Shown here piece after piece: positions 1 to 8,846 of a stretch of 19,560 nucleotides of DNA; within the stretch, counting starts at the first letter, position 1, and every line of letters begins with the position of its first letter. The DNA lies in the NCBI GenBank assembly GCA_902478455.1, contig CABSLJ010000023.1:1-19560 (forward strand). The letters run 5' to 3'. Below the pieces are notes generated by a model. That model worked only from the letters and a program-made list of their open reading frames with translations, did no database searches and was not told the origin of the DNA. Both the position numbers and the translations under genes were made by a program. Source of the stretch: an uncultured Oscillospiraceae bacterium. Lineage in GTDB: Bacteria > Bacillota > Clostridia > Oscillospirales > Acutalibacteraceae.

Positions 1-1
1 G

Positions 2-1216
2 ATCAATCTTCTGGTCAACGTTTTCATCGGCATGGCGGTGGGCGTCAATGTGGTTTTGGCCCGTTACTACGGCGCGGGCGATTATAAAAACGGCAGCCAG
101 ACGGTCCACACGGCCATCCTGTTGAGCTTGGTTTCAGGTGTTGCGCTCATCTTCGTGGGCGTGCTGCTGGCCGAGCCGCTGCTGTCCCTGATGGGGACGC
201 CGAACGACGTGCTCGATCAGGCTGCCCTCTACATGCGCATCTATTTCGTCGGCATGCCGGTGGTGATGCTCTACAATTTCGGCGCCGCCGTGCTGCGCGC
301 CGTGGGGGATACCAAGCGGCCGCTGTACTATCTGATGATCGCCGGAGTGGTCAATGTGGCGCTCAATCTGTTTTTTGTGATCGTCTGCGGCATGGGGGTC
401 GACGGCGTGGCCCTGGCGACGGTGATCTCCCAATGTATATCGGCGGGATTGATTCTGTGGTGTTTGCTGCGCATCGACGGCATCTGCCACCTGGACCTGA
501 AGCATCTGCACATCTACAAGGACAAGCTGTTTCAGATCATACGCGTCGGCTTGCCGGCAGGCCTGCAGGGCGCGGTGTTCTCCATTTCCAATGTGCTGAT
601 CCAATCCTCCATCAATTCCTTCGGCTCGCAGGTGATGGCGGGCAATACCGCCTGCTCCAATCTGGAGGGCTTTGTCTACACGGCGATGAACTCCATCTAT
701 CAGGCGGCGCTGAGCTTTGTGGGCCAGAATATGGGAGCCAAAAAGTACAGCCGCATCTCCAAAATCATGAAGATCTGCCTGCTTCTTGTCTTTGGCGTGG
801 GGCTGGGCATGTGCCTGCTGATGCTGCTGTTCGGCCGGCCGCTGTTAAGCATTTATTCCTCCGATGCCACGGTGATCGATTACGGCTACCTGCGAATGGA
901 GATCATCTTCTTTACCTATTACTTCTGTGGGATGATGGACGTGATGGGCGGCATCCTGCGCGGCATGGGATACTCCATTCTGCCCATGATCGTCTCCCTG
1001 ACGGGGGCGTGCGGCCTGCGGATTCTCTGGATCGTCACCGTCTTTGCCTGGCGGCCCACCCTTTTTATCCTGTATATTTCCTACCCCATCTCCTGGCTGA
1101 TCACCTTTGTGGTTCACTTTATCTGCTTTCTGGTGGTTCGTCGAAAGCTTCCCAAGACCGACGGAGAACCGTCCGCGCCGGAACCGGCTGCCGAACCGGC
1201 CGAGGCGGAGGTCTGA
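2..1216 (+). CDS. MATE family multidrug/Na+ efflux transporter (5' truncated by window edge)
   Basis: Integral membrane antiporter of the MATE (NorM/DinF-like) family, expected to export cationic drugs or metabolites in exchange for Na+ or H+. The frame is open from base 2, so the true start lies upstream; about 404 codons are visible against roughly 450 for the family, so only a short N-terminal part is missing. The visible product is a series of hydrophobic segments. The early stretch reading GMAVGVNVVLARYYGAG is typical of the first MATE repeat, and the half beginning near residue 175 (IRVGLPAGLQGAVFSISNVL) looks like the start of the second. The C-terminal tail is rich in Pro, Ala and Glu and probably cytosolic. 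The gene ends just before a strong terminator, so it belongs to an upstream unit. The substrate cannot be told from sequence. Confidence 0.9.
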   Translation: MNLLVNVFIGMAVGVNVVLARYYGAGDYKNGSQTVHTAILLSLVSGVALIFVGVLLAEPLLSLMGTPNDVLDQAALYMRIYFVGMPVVMLYNFGAAVLRAVGDTKRPLYYLMIAGVVNVALNLFFVIVCGMGVDGVALATVISQCISAGLILWCLLRIDGICHLDLKHLHIYKDKLFQIIRVGLPAGLQGAVFSISNVLIQSSINSFGSQVMAGNTACSNLEGFVYTAMNSIYQAALSFVGQNMGAKKYSRISKIMKICLLLVFGVGLGMCLLMLLFGRPLLSIYSSDATVIDYGYLRMEIIFFTYYFCGMMDVMGGILRGMGYSILPMIVSLTGACGLRILWIVTVFAWRPTLFILYISYPISWLITFVVHFICFLVVRRKLPKTDGEPSAPEPAAEPAEAEV

Positions 1217-1241
1217 CGTCGGCGGATGGGCAAAAGCGTTT

Positions 1242-1281
1242 TTCAAAAGAGACGGCGGAGAAATCCGCCGTCTCTTTTGAA
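1242..1281 (+). terminator. Intrinsic terminator after the MATE gene
   Basis: A perfect 18-bp inverted repeat (1242-1259 with 1264-1281) closes a GAAA tetraloop. The stem has a GC-rich core (GACGGCGGA) flanked by A-run and T-run arms, so it would terminate in either direction. It starts 26 bases after the MATE stop and separates that gene from the regulator cassette. Confidence 0.9.
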
Positions 1282-1316
1282 TATGACATCGCCGTGTCCT
1301 GTTTTCGTGTTAGAAT
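1279..1316 (+). promoter_or_regulatory. Promoter/operator of the WYL regulator (copy 1 of a duplicated site)
   Basis: Contains ATATGAC-N6-GTGTCCTGT (from 1281), holding the dyad GACA-N6-TGTC (1285-1298), followed by a TAGAAT -10 box (1311-1316). There is no recognisable -35 box; the dyad covers the place where one should be (about 1288-1293). All 16 fixed positions recur at 2297-2318 ahead of the next gene, which marks this as a protein-binding site rather than chance. Binding by the WYL regulator encoded just downstream is inference. Confidence 0.6.
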
Positions 1317-1383
1317 GGGAGACAGAAATCAGACGCCTCCCTGTGCGGGGAGGAAAAACCAACCGAGGAAGGGAGATGCGACC

Positions 1384-2295
1384 TTGCAGATCCACCGACT
1401 GTTTGAAATCGTCTACCTTTTGATGGAAAAAGGCAGCGTGACGGCGAAAGAGCTTGCCGAGCGGTTTGAGGTTTCCACCCGGACGGTCTACCGGGACATC
1501 GACGCCTTGAGCGGCGCGGGCATCCCCGTCTATGCGAGCCGCGGGAAGGGAGGGGGCATCCGCCTGCTGCCCGATTTTGTGCTCAACAAGTCGCTTTTGA
1601 CCGGGGCCGAACAGGATGAGATTCTCTTTGCGCTGCAAAGCCTTAAGGCCACCAGCGCGTCCCAAAACAGTGAGGTGTTCTCCCGTCTAAGCGGCCTGTT
1701 CCGCAAAGAAACGGTCGACTGGATCGACGTCGATTTCTCCCGCTGGGGGACGGGGGATGCCGAGCGTGAGATTTTCCAGATGCTTAAAACAGCCATTCTG
1801 GAGCGCAGAGTAATTGCTTTCACCTATTATAACACCTCCGGTGTGTGCAGCGAGCGCCGTGTGGAGCCAATGAAGCTGCGATTCCAGAGCAACAGCTGGT
1901 ATTTGCAGGCCTTTTGTCTGACGAGAGAGAACTTCCGCACCTTCAAGACCTGTCGGATGGAAGGTCTCCATCTGCTCGATGAGACCTTCCAGCGGCGGGA
2001 AAGCCCACTGGAGCCTGCGGACGACTGGGGACCGCCGGCGGAATATACCGCGCTGAAACTGCGTTTTTCCGCACGAGTGGCCTACCGTGTGCGCGACGAG
2101 TTCGACCGAAGTCAAATTACCGCGGGGGAGGACGGTTGCCTTTTGGTGTCCACCTGGTATCCCGCGGAGGATTGGATCGTCGGTTTTCTGCTTTCCTTTG
2201 GGGATGATGTAGAGGTCCTTTCGCCGCCGGGCATGCGATCACGGCTACAAGGATTGGCCGAACAGGTGGCAAAAAAATATTGCGACGGTATTTGA
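1384..2295 (+). CDS. WYL-domain (YafY-type) transcriptional regulator
   Basis: DNA-binding regulator of about 303 residues, the usual length for this family. An N-terminal HTH_11/DeoR-like helix-turn-helix (residues 1-60, with RFEVSTRTVYRDIDAL as recognition region) is followed by a WYL ligand-sensing domain. The signature Trp-Tyr-Leu is at residues 172-174, and a C-terminal WCX-like extension follows. The frame is open far upstream through the MATE gene, but family alignment and an AAGGGAG ribosome binding site at about 1368-1374 pick the TTG at 1384 as the start. The stop codon overlaps the start of the second operator copy. WYL proteins bind small ligands or nucleic acid and may activate or repress; the weak -35 region at both operator copies hints at activation, which is inference. 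Its targets are probably itself and the two following genes. Confidence 0.88.
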   Translation: MQIHRLFEIVYLLMEKGSVTAKELAERFEVSTRTVYRDIDALSGAGIPVYASRGKGGGIRLLPDFVLNKSLLTGAEQDEILFALQSLKATSASQNSEVFSRLSGLFRKETVDWIDVDFSRWGTGDAEREIFQMLKTAILERRVIAFTYYNTSGVCSERRVEPMKLRFQSNSWYLQAFCLTRENFRTFKTCRMEGLHLLDETFQRRESPLEPADDWGPPAEYTALKLRFSARVAYRVRDEFDRSQITAGEDGCLLVSTWYPAEDWIVGFLLSFGDDVEVLSPPGMRSRLQGLAEQVAKKYCDGI

Positions 2296-2338
2296 AATAT
2301 GACGCGCTGGTGTCTTGTCCCGCATGGTAAAGTAGAAT
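2294..2338 (+). promoter_or_regulatory. Promoter/operator of the zinc-ribbon/GyrI-like genes (copy 2)
   Basis: Starts in the stop codon of the regulator. It repeats ATATGAC-N6-GTGTCTTGT (from 2297), with the same GAC-N8-GTC dyad (2301-2314). Candidate -10 boxes are TAAAGT (2328-2333), at nearly the same distance from the dyad as in copy 1, or TAGAAT (2333-2338). As in copy 1, no good -35 box is present. Confidence 0.55.
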
Positions 2339-2361
2339 CAAAAGAACAGGAGGGAAATCAG

Positions 2362-2634
2362 ATGAACAAACAAACGGAACGTTATTGCCAAAGCTGCAGC
2401 ATGCCGCTCGAAAGGCCGGCGGACCTCGGTACCGAGCAAGGCGGCGCTGCCAGCGAAGATTATTGTGTTTACTGCTACAAAGAGGGCGTTTTCACACAGG
2501 ATTGCACCATGAAGGAAATGATTGAGCTCTGCCTGGAGTGTGAAAAGGACTCCGGTTTTTACGAAGATCGGGACGCCGCCAGGAAGGCCATGCTCGAATG
2601 GTTCCCCACCCTCAGACGCTGGCGGAAGACGTGA
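2362..2634 (+). CDS. Small zinc-ribbon domain protein
   Basis: A 90-residue soluble protein resembling the 'putative zinc ribbon domain' family (Zn_ribbon_2 type). A CxxC at residues 9/12 (YCQSC) and another at 35/38 (YCVYC) would hold one zinc ion. A Cys-rich helix follows, with C48, C57 and C60 in a stretch reading LCLECEK. The N-terminal QSCSMPL pattern is characteristic of the family. The ATG at 2362 is chosen because AGGAGGG lies 7 bases upstream; an earlier in-frame ATG at 2299 has no ribosome binding site and lies inside the promoter. Function is unknown. The gene sits between the WYL regulator and a GyrI-like protein, behind its own copy of the operator, which suggests a small ligand- or stress-responsive unit. 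Confidence 0.8.
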   Translation: MNKQTERYCQSCSMPLERPADLGTEQGGAASEDYCVYCYKEGVFTQDCTMKEMIELCLECEKDSGFYEDRDAARKAMLEWFPTLRRWRKT

Positions 2635-2787
2635 TGCGGGACAGGTGTTTCTCACAAGACGGCAAGTCATCTTTACATCCCCACACGGGAGAATTTTTTC
2701 CGCAGGCGCTTCCGCTGCACAGGGGGAAACCGCCCGGACATGTAATCCGGACGAAAGATGGGTGTTCCGGAAAAGGAGGCATATTGT

Positions 2788-3417
2788 ATGGCGGACAAGC
2801 TGGATTTTAAAAAGGAATACAAGGATCTCTATTTCCCGGGAAAGGAGCCGGCGCTCCTGACCGTGCCGCCCATGACCTTTCTGATGGTCGACGGCGCGGG
2901 CGCGCCCGAGGGAGAGAGCTATCAGACGGCCATACCGCTGTTTTACACGGTCGCCTTTACCATCAAGATGAGCAAACTGGGTCCCTGGCAGCCGGAGGGC
3001 TATGTCGATTATACCGTTCCCCCGCTGGAAGGCCTGTGGGAGGGAGCCGGAAAGACGCTTCCCGCCGACCGGAACAGCTGGAAATGGACCTCGCTGATGC
3101 GCGTGCCGGACTACGTCACGCCGGAGGTCTTTGCCTGGGCGGTGGGCGAGGCCTCCCGCAAAAAGCCCGGACCGGACTACTCCCGCATCCGCCTGGAGCG
3201 GTATGAGGAGGGACTCTGCGCCCAGGTGATGCACGTCGGCCCCTATGCCGAGGAGCAGGGGACGCTCGACCGCCTGGATGCCTTTGTGAAGCGGGAAGGA
3301 CTCATCGACCGCACGCCGGAGGGCAGGCTGCACCATGAGATCTATCTCGGCGACCCGCGCCGTACGGTCCCGGAGCGGCTGAAGACGGTGCTGCGCCATC
3401 CGGTCAGGAGGAAGTAA
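2788..3417 (+). CDS. GyrI-like small-molecule-binding domain protein
   Basis: A stand-alone GyrI-like protein of 209 residues (COG4832-like), related to the effector-binding domains of BmrR and Rob and to SbmC/GyrI. Family hallmarks are the N-terminal ALLTVPPMTFLMVDGAGAP strand, the central WKWTSLMRVPDYV, and the C-terminal HHEIYLGDPRR, whose Glu184 is the usual acidic residue in the binding pocket. Some stand-alone members are reported to hydrolyse cyclopropanone-containing toxins; whether this one is an enzyme or only a binding protein cannot be decided here. The ATG at 2788 follows AAGGAGG with 8-base spacing. The 153-base gap from the zinc-ribbon gene has no clear promoter or terminator, so the two are probably cotranscribed. 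The stop codon runs into an A-run that serves as the U-tract of the opposing purF terminator. Confidence 0.82.
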   Translation: MADKLDFKKEYKDLYFPGKEPALLTVPPMTFLMVDGAGAPEGESYQTAIPLFYTVAFTIKMSKLGPWQPEGYVDYTVPPLEGLWEGAGKTLPADRNSWKWTSLMRVPDYVTPEVFAWAVGEASRKKPGPDYSRIRLERYEEGLCAQVMHVGPYAEEQGTLDRLDAFVKREGLIDRTPEGRLHHEIYLGDPRRTVPERLKTVLRHPVRRK

Positions 3418-3454
3418 AAAAAGAACAGGCGGTGCCGGTCCCGGACCGGACCGC
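3416..3454 (-). terminator. Probable terminator of the purF transcript
   Basis: Read on the - strand, a very stable hairpin (3429-3454) is followed six bases later by seven T's (complement of the A-run 3416-3422). The hairpin pairs GCGGT/ACCGC and CCGGTCC/GGACCGG, with one bulged base and a tight loop. It lies about 140 bases beyond the purF stop and overlaps the end of the converging GyrI-like gene. Confidence 0.6.
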
Positions 3455-3464
3455 ACAAAGAGAA

Positions 3465-3531
3465 GGGCGGACGACCGCATTCGGCCGCACGGAGGGGCAC
3501 TCCCGTGCGTGTGGATGCCGGTCGTCCGCCC
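3465..3531. terminator. Long GC-rich hairpin between converging genes
   Basis: The arm GGGCGGACGACCG-CAT (3465-3480) pairs with ATGCCGGTCGTCCGCCC (3515-3531) apart from one bulged base. A second stem (CGCACGG with CCGTGCG) forms inside it. No T-run follows on either strand, so it may be a transcription roadblock or a Rho-independent-like element rather than a textbook terminator. Confidence 0.45.
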
Positions 3532-3591
3532 TCCGCTATTTGGCTTTCCGGCGCGGTTTGCCCGGAAGGGGATGGCGGCGCTTTGTACGGA

Positions 3592-5013
3592 TCAGAAGTT
3601 TTTGAGGGCGAGCTTGTCGGCCTTTTGGGGGACGGGGAAGGGATACTTCCCTGAAAAGCAGGCAGTACAGAAGCCGACCGACGAATCGGGCGCGATCTCA
3701 CGGATGTTCTCGGGCGTCAGGAAACCGATGGAATCGGCGCCGATCTTTTTGCTGAGCTGCTCGGGAGTATAATGGTTGCTGACAAGCTCCTCGCGGTCGG
3801 GAATATCGGTGCCAAAATAGCAGGGCCAGAGGAAGGGCGGGGCGCTGATGCGCACATGGACCTCCTTTGCTCCCGCCCGGCGCAGAAGGGCCACAATGTG
3901 GGACATGGTCGTGCCGCGGACAATGGAGTCGTCAATCAGGACTACCCGCTTGTCCTTTACGTTGCAGGCGAGAGGGCTCAGCTTGATGTTCACGCTGGAT
4001 TCGCGCATCTCTTGGGTGGGCTGGATAAAGGTGCGGCCGATATAGCGGTTTTTGACAAAGCCCTCCCCGTAGGGGATGCCCGAGGCGCGGGAGAAGCCGA
4101 TGGCGGCGATGATGCCCGAATCGGGCACGCCGATGACGAGGTCGGCGTCGACGGGATGGGTCTGATAGAGCAGCCGCCCCGCCTCCAGACGGGCGCGGTA
4201 GACGCTTTGGGAATCGATGACGCTGTCCGGCCGGGCAAAATAAATGTGCTCGAAGATGCACAGGGACGATTTTCTCTGGCAGTGGGAACGGTCGGAATGA
4301 ATTTCGCCGTTTGATACGATGATGATTTCCCCAGGCGCGACGTCCCGCACCAGCCCGGCTCCTGTGGCCTCGAAGGCGCACGATTCGGAGGCGAAGAGAA
4401 CGCCGCCGGGCAGCTTTCCCATGCACAGCGGGCGAATGCCGAAGGGGTCGCGCACCGCGATGAGCTTTTTGGGACTCATCACAAGCAGAGAAAAGGAGCC
4501 GGTAAGGCGCGGCACCACGCGGGAGACGGCCGCCTCAATGGAGGGGGTGTGCAGTCGTTCCCGGGCGATGAGAAAGGCGATGACCTCGGTGTCGTTGGTG
4601 GTTTGGAAGATGGCGCCCTGCTGCTCGAGTTCCCTGCGCAGGGCGACGGCGTTGACAATGTTGCCATTGTGGACGATGGTCAGGGTCCCCTTGACATATT
4701 TGGTTGCCAGCGGCTGGGCGTTTTCCCGGGTGTTTTCCCCGGTGGTGGAGTAGCGCACATGGCCGATGGCGATCTTTCCGCGCATGGAGGAGAGCCTTTG
4801 TTCGTCGAACACCTCCGCCACAAGGCCGGTGTCCTTGTAACAGAGGATGCCGTCGTCGTCGTTGACGGCGATGCCGCAGCTTTCCTGGCCGCGGTGCTGC
4901 AGGGCATAGAGTCCATGGTAGACCTGCCGGGCGATTTCGCCGCTGTCTTTCCGGCAGATGCCGAACACGCCGCATTCCTCTGCGGGCTTGTCCGAATGGT
5001 TCGGCTGGTTCAA
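3592..5013 (-). CDS. purF: Amidophosphoribosyltransferase (glutamine PRPP amidotransferase)
   Basis: Catalyses the committed step of purine synthesis, moving the glutamine amide to PRPP to give phosphoribosylamine. The product has 473 residues. A 13-residue propeptide (ending KPAEE) precedes Cys14, the N-terminal nucleophile after processing. The class II amidotransferase domain carries HRGQES, GHVRYST and HNGNI. The phosphoribosyltransferase half carries the PRPP loop VVLIDDSIVRGTT (about 357-369). Cys252, Cys398, Cys449 and Cys452 match the four [4Fe-4S] ligands of the Bacillus-type, oxygen-sensitive enzyme. The start is TTG: an in-frame stop lies just upstream, AAAGGGG sits about 10 bases ahead, and no ATG precedes the catalytic Cys. 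The gene is third in line after asnA and glnA, separated from glnA by a hairpin array and a terminator-like stem, and stands apart from other purine genes. Confidence 0.96.
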   Translation of the reverse strand: MNQPNHSDKPAEECGVFGICRKDSGEIARQVYHGLYALQHRGQESCGIAVNDDDGILCYKDTGLVAEVFDEQRLSSMRGKIAIGHVRYSTTGENTRENAQPLATKYVKGTLTIVHNGNIVNAVALRRELEQQGAIFQTTNDTEVIAFLIARERLHTPSIEAAVSRVVPRLTGSFSLLVMSPKKLIAVRDPFGIRPLCMGKLPGGVLFASESCAFEATGAGLVRDVAPGEIIIVSNGEIHSDRSHCQRKSSLCIFEHIYFARPDSVIDSQSVYRARLEAGRLLYQTHPVDADLVIGVPDSGIIAAIGFSRASGIPYGEGFVKNRYIGRTFIQPTQEMRESSVNIKLSPLACNVKDKRVVLIDDSIVRGTTMSHIVALLRRAGAKEVHVRISAPPFLWPCYFGTDIPDREELVSNHYTPEQLSKKIGADSIGFLTPENIREIAPDSSVGFCTACFSGKYPFPVPQKADKLALKNF

Positions 5014-5050
5014 TCGGGAACGACCCCTTTCTTAGAAAACTTTTCATTAC

Positions 5051-5092
5051 AAAAAGGCATGCCCGCCCCGGGGGCAAGCCGGGGCGGGAGCC
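5051..5092 (-). terminator. Terminator-like stem just upstream of purF (possible attenuator)
   Basis: The last hairpin of the array in the direction of transcription has a 10-bp GC stem (5079-5088 with 5062-5071). An outer GGC/GCC clamp lengthens it, and TTTTT (complement of 5051-5055) follows directly. The purF start lies only 38 bases further on, with no room for an obvious separate promoter, so purF expression from the upstream transcript would require reading through this stem. Confidence 0.5.
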
Positions 5093-5310
5093 TTGGGATG
5101 TTCCGTCCCGGTGCTGTCCGGGACGGAGATGGAGGGGTGCCGTTCCGGGAGAAGCCGGAACGGAAAAAGAAGGGGTTCCGTTTCGGGGGCAACCAAAACG
5201 GAGTTGGAGGGTGTTCCGCTCCGTTATTCCGGAACGGACACGCAAAGGATGTCTCATCCCGGGGGCTGGCCGGGATGGACGGGCGCCCACGCCGGGGGCG
5301 CCGGCGCGGG
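5062..5310 (-). repeat. Array of seven tandem hairpins between glnA and purF
   Basis: This is the content of the 354-base gap between glnA and purF. Seven inverted repeats lie at about 38-base spacing: 5062-5088, 5102-5127, 5140-5163, 5177-5202, 5215-5238, 5253-5279 and 5286-5310. Each has an 8-10 bp stem of the form YCCRYYCCGG/CCGGRRYGGR, a 5-7 base loop and mostly a 12-14 base linker with a G-rich block. Stem sequences differ between units, but both arms change together. Of the imperfect pairs, those at 5184/5195, 5219/5234, 5289/5307 and 5253/5279 become G-U wobbles only in - strand RNA; one (5254/5278) wobbles only on the + strand. This supports a structured RNA cotranscribed with glnA and purF. 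Confidence 0.8.
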
Positions 5311-5367
5311 ACTTTTGGGAATAGGGATAAAAAGGAGGATAAACCCCATAAAAAGAAGTAAGCGATT

Positions 5368-7461
<2,094 letters not shown>

Positions 7462-7571
7462 ATCGATCACTCCCGTATTGAAACCGTTGAAACGCCCGGC
7501 AGGAATACTTGCCGCCGGCTGCTGGAAAGAATGGCTTTTGGACGGAGACTTTTTCCGCCGCCGTCAGGGGT

Positions 7572-8579
7572 TTACAGCAGGGGAACGCCGGCCTTTTTGC
7601 AGGCGTCGACCGTGCCCTGATCCCAGATGGAGCATTGGACCTCGCCGATGTGGGCCTTGCCCAGCAGCAGCATGCACAGCCTTGATTGCCCGATGCCGCC
7701 GCCCATGGTCAGGGGGAGAGTGCCGTCGAGCAGAAGCTTGTGGAAGGGGAGCTCCCGCCGCTCTTCACAGCCGGCCTTTTTGAGCTGCTCGGAGAGGGAT
7801 TGCGCGTCGACCCGGATGCCCATGGAGGAAACCTCAAACGCCTGGCCCAGCACATCGTTCCAGAAGACGATGTCGCCGTTGAGCTTCCAATCGTCGTAAT
7901 CGGGGGCGCGGCCGTCGTGTTTTTGGCCCGATTTGAGCAGATCGCCAATCTGCATGATAAAGGCGGTTTTATGGTTTTTCAGGTAAGCGTCCTCGCGGGC
8001 TTTGGGGGCAAGCTCGGGGTAGAGGTCCTCAAGCTCCTGGGTGGTGACGAAGCTGACCTCCCGGCAGAGACTCACGGGCAGCTGCGGGTAGAGAATCTTG
8101 ATGCCCGCGAGGGTGTCGCAGACCGCCTGAACAATGCTTGTGACCGTTTGCTTGAGGTAGTCGACCGTGCGGGTTTCGGGCGTGATGACCTTTTCCCAGT
8201 CCCATTGGTCGACGTAAATGGAGTGCAGGTTATCCATTTCTTCATCACGGCGGATGGCGTTCATATCGGTATAAAGGCCCTCGCCCGGCTGAAAGCCGTA
8301 TTTGTAAAGGGCGAGCCTCTTCCATTTGGCGAGCGAGTGGACGACCTGTGCCTCCGTCCTGGTTTCGAGAATATCAAAAGAGACGGGGCGTTCAACGCCG
8401 TTGAGGTCGTCGTTGACGCCGGAAGAGGCATCGACGAACAGCGGCGCGGAAACCCGCTTGAGTCCCAACGCTTCAGAGAGCTTCTGCTCAAAAGTGTGCC
8501 TGAGCTGGCCGATGGCCATCTGGGTCTCATACACGGAGAGGGTGGATTTGTAGGTTTCCGGAATCACGGTTTTACTCAT
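7572..8579 (-). CDS. asnA: Aspartate-ammonia ligase (AsnA-type asparagine synthetase)
   Basis: Makes asparagine from aspartate, ATP and free ammonia (not glutamine), with a class II aminoacyl-tRNA-synthetase-like fold. The 335-residue product matches the family along its length: FEQKLSEALGLKRVSAPLF, VVHSLAKWKRLALYKYGF, the GEGLYTDMNAIRRDE loop, SIYVDQWDWEKV, RAPDYDDWKLNGDI, SSMGIRVDA and the C-terminal GGGIGQSRLCMLLL. A GTG nine bases upstream is in frame, but the GAAAGGGA ribosome binding site fits the ATG at 8579. It is first in the - strand run ahead of glnN and purF and is driven by a consensus promoter followed by a terminator in the leader. Its use of ammonia suits its place in an ammonia-assimilation locus. 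Confidence 0.96.
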   Translation of the reverse strand: MSKTVIPETYKSTLSVYETQMAIGQLRHTFEQKLSEALGLKRVSAPLFVDASSGVNDDLNGVERPVSFDILETRTEAQVVHSLAKWKRLALYKYGFQPGEGLYTDMNAIRRDEEMDNLHSIYVDQWDWEKVITPETRTVDYLKQTVTSIVQAVCDTLAGIKILYPQLPVSLCREVSFVTTQELEDLYPELAPKAREDAYLKNHKTAFIMQIGDLLKSGQKHDGRAPDYDDWKLNGDIVFWNDVLGQAFEVSSMGIRVDAQSLSEQLKKAGCEERRELPFHKLLLDGTLPLTMGGGIGQSRLCMLLLGKAHIGEVQCSIWDQGTVDACKKAGVPLL

Positions 8580-8613
8580 AGAACTCACATCCCTTTCAGT
8601 TTCGCAGAGGAAA

Positions 8614-8650
8614 TAAAAAAGGCGCCGCAGGTCGTGTGACCTGCAGCGCC
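8614..8650 (-). terminator. Attenuator terminator in the asnA leader
   Basis: A 13-bp stem (8638-8650 with 8621-8633) closes a 4-base loop. Its single imperfect position is a U-G pair on the - strand, and six T's (complement of 8615-8620) follow directly. It lies between the asnA promoter and the asnA start, not behind a gene, so it must control read-through into asnA. Confidence 0.82.
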
Positions 8651-8668
8651 ATTGCTGAGTACGCCCTC

Positions 8669-8697
8669 ACTATAAACCCGCGCCGGCCAAATGTCAA
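8669..8697 (-). promoter_or_regulatory. asnA: Sigma-70/SigA promoter of asnA
   Basis: On the - strand TTGACA (8697-8692) and TATAGT (8674-8669) are separated by exactly 17 bases. Transcription should start near 8662, giving only about a dozen bases before the attenuator stem. Confidence 0.85.
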
Positions 8698-8793
8698 TGG
8701 CTTTTGCGTAAAAAAACAGAGGATCGGGGAATTGTCTAATTTTTAACGGTGCGGACAAAAACAGCTTTGTGAATCGTGCCAAATGCGGCAAAA

Positions 8794-8836
8794 ATCCCGC
8801 CGGCGCATTGACTTTGCGCCGGGGATCGGCTATAAT
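8794..8836 (+). promoter_or_regulatory. Promoter of the glutamate synthase operon with an inverted repeat around the -35 box
   Basis: TTGACT (8808-8813) and TATAAT (8831-8836) have 17-base spacing, a near-consensus promoter reading away from asnA. The -35 box lies at the centre of an inverted repeat, CCGGCGCA (8800-8807) and TGCGCCGG (8815-8822), extended by ATCC/GGAT after a two-base bulge. It is a candidate operator; the binding protein is unknown. The 95 bases between the two divergent promoters (8698-8793) are AT-richer, and I see no further element in them. Confidence 0.85.
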
Positions 8837-8846
8837 ACGGAACGAT

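Noticed and set aside
433..1383. Long N-terminal extension of the WYL regulator frame through the MATE gene
   Set aside because: It overlaps a clear MATE coding region, crosses a terminator and has no domain resemblance. The TTG at 1384 has a ribosome binding site and gives the family's normal length.
5062..5310. CRISPR array
   Set aside because: Spacing is regular, but units are variable inverted repeats with short similar linkers, not identical direct repeats separated by unique spacers.
4549..5361. 270-codon + strand frame covering the hairpin array
   Set aside because: Antisense to purF, then running through the hairpins; low-complexity Gly/Arg/Lys product and no recognisable domain.
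8596..8652. 18-residue leader peptide ORF spanning the asnA attenuator (- strand)
   Set aside because: It has no Asn-rich control codons, and its only Shine-Dalgarno-like block (GAGGG) lies at or upstream of the expected transcription start. The frame is probably a by-product of the hairpin.
8588..8662. T-box or known riboswitch ahead of asnA
   Set aside because: The leader before the terminator is only about a dozen bases from the predicted start; no T-box specifier stem or T-box bulge sequence is present.
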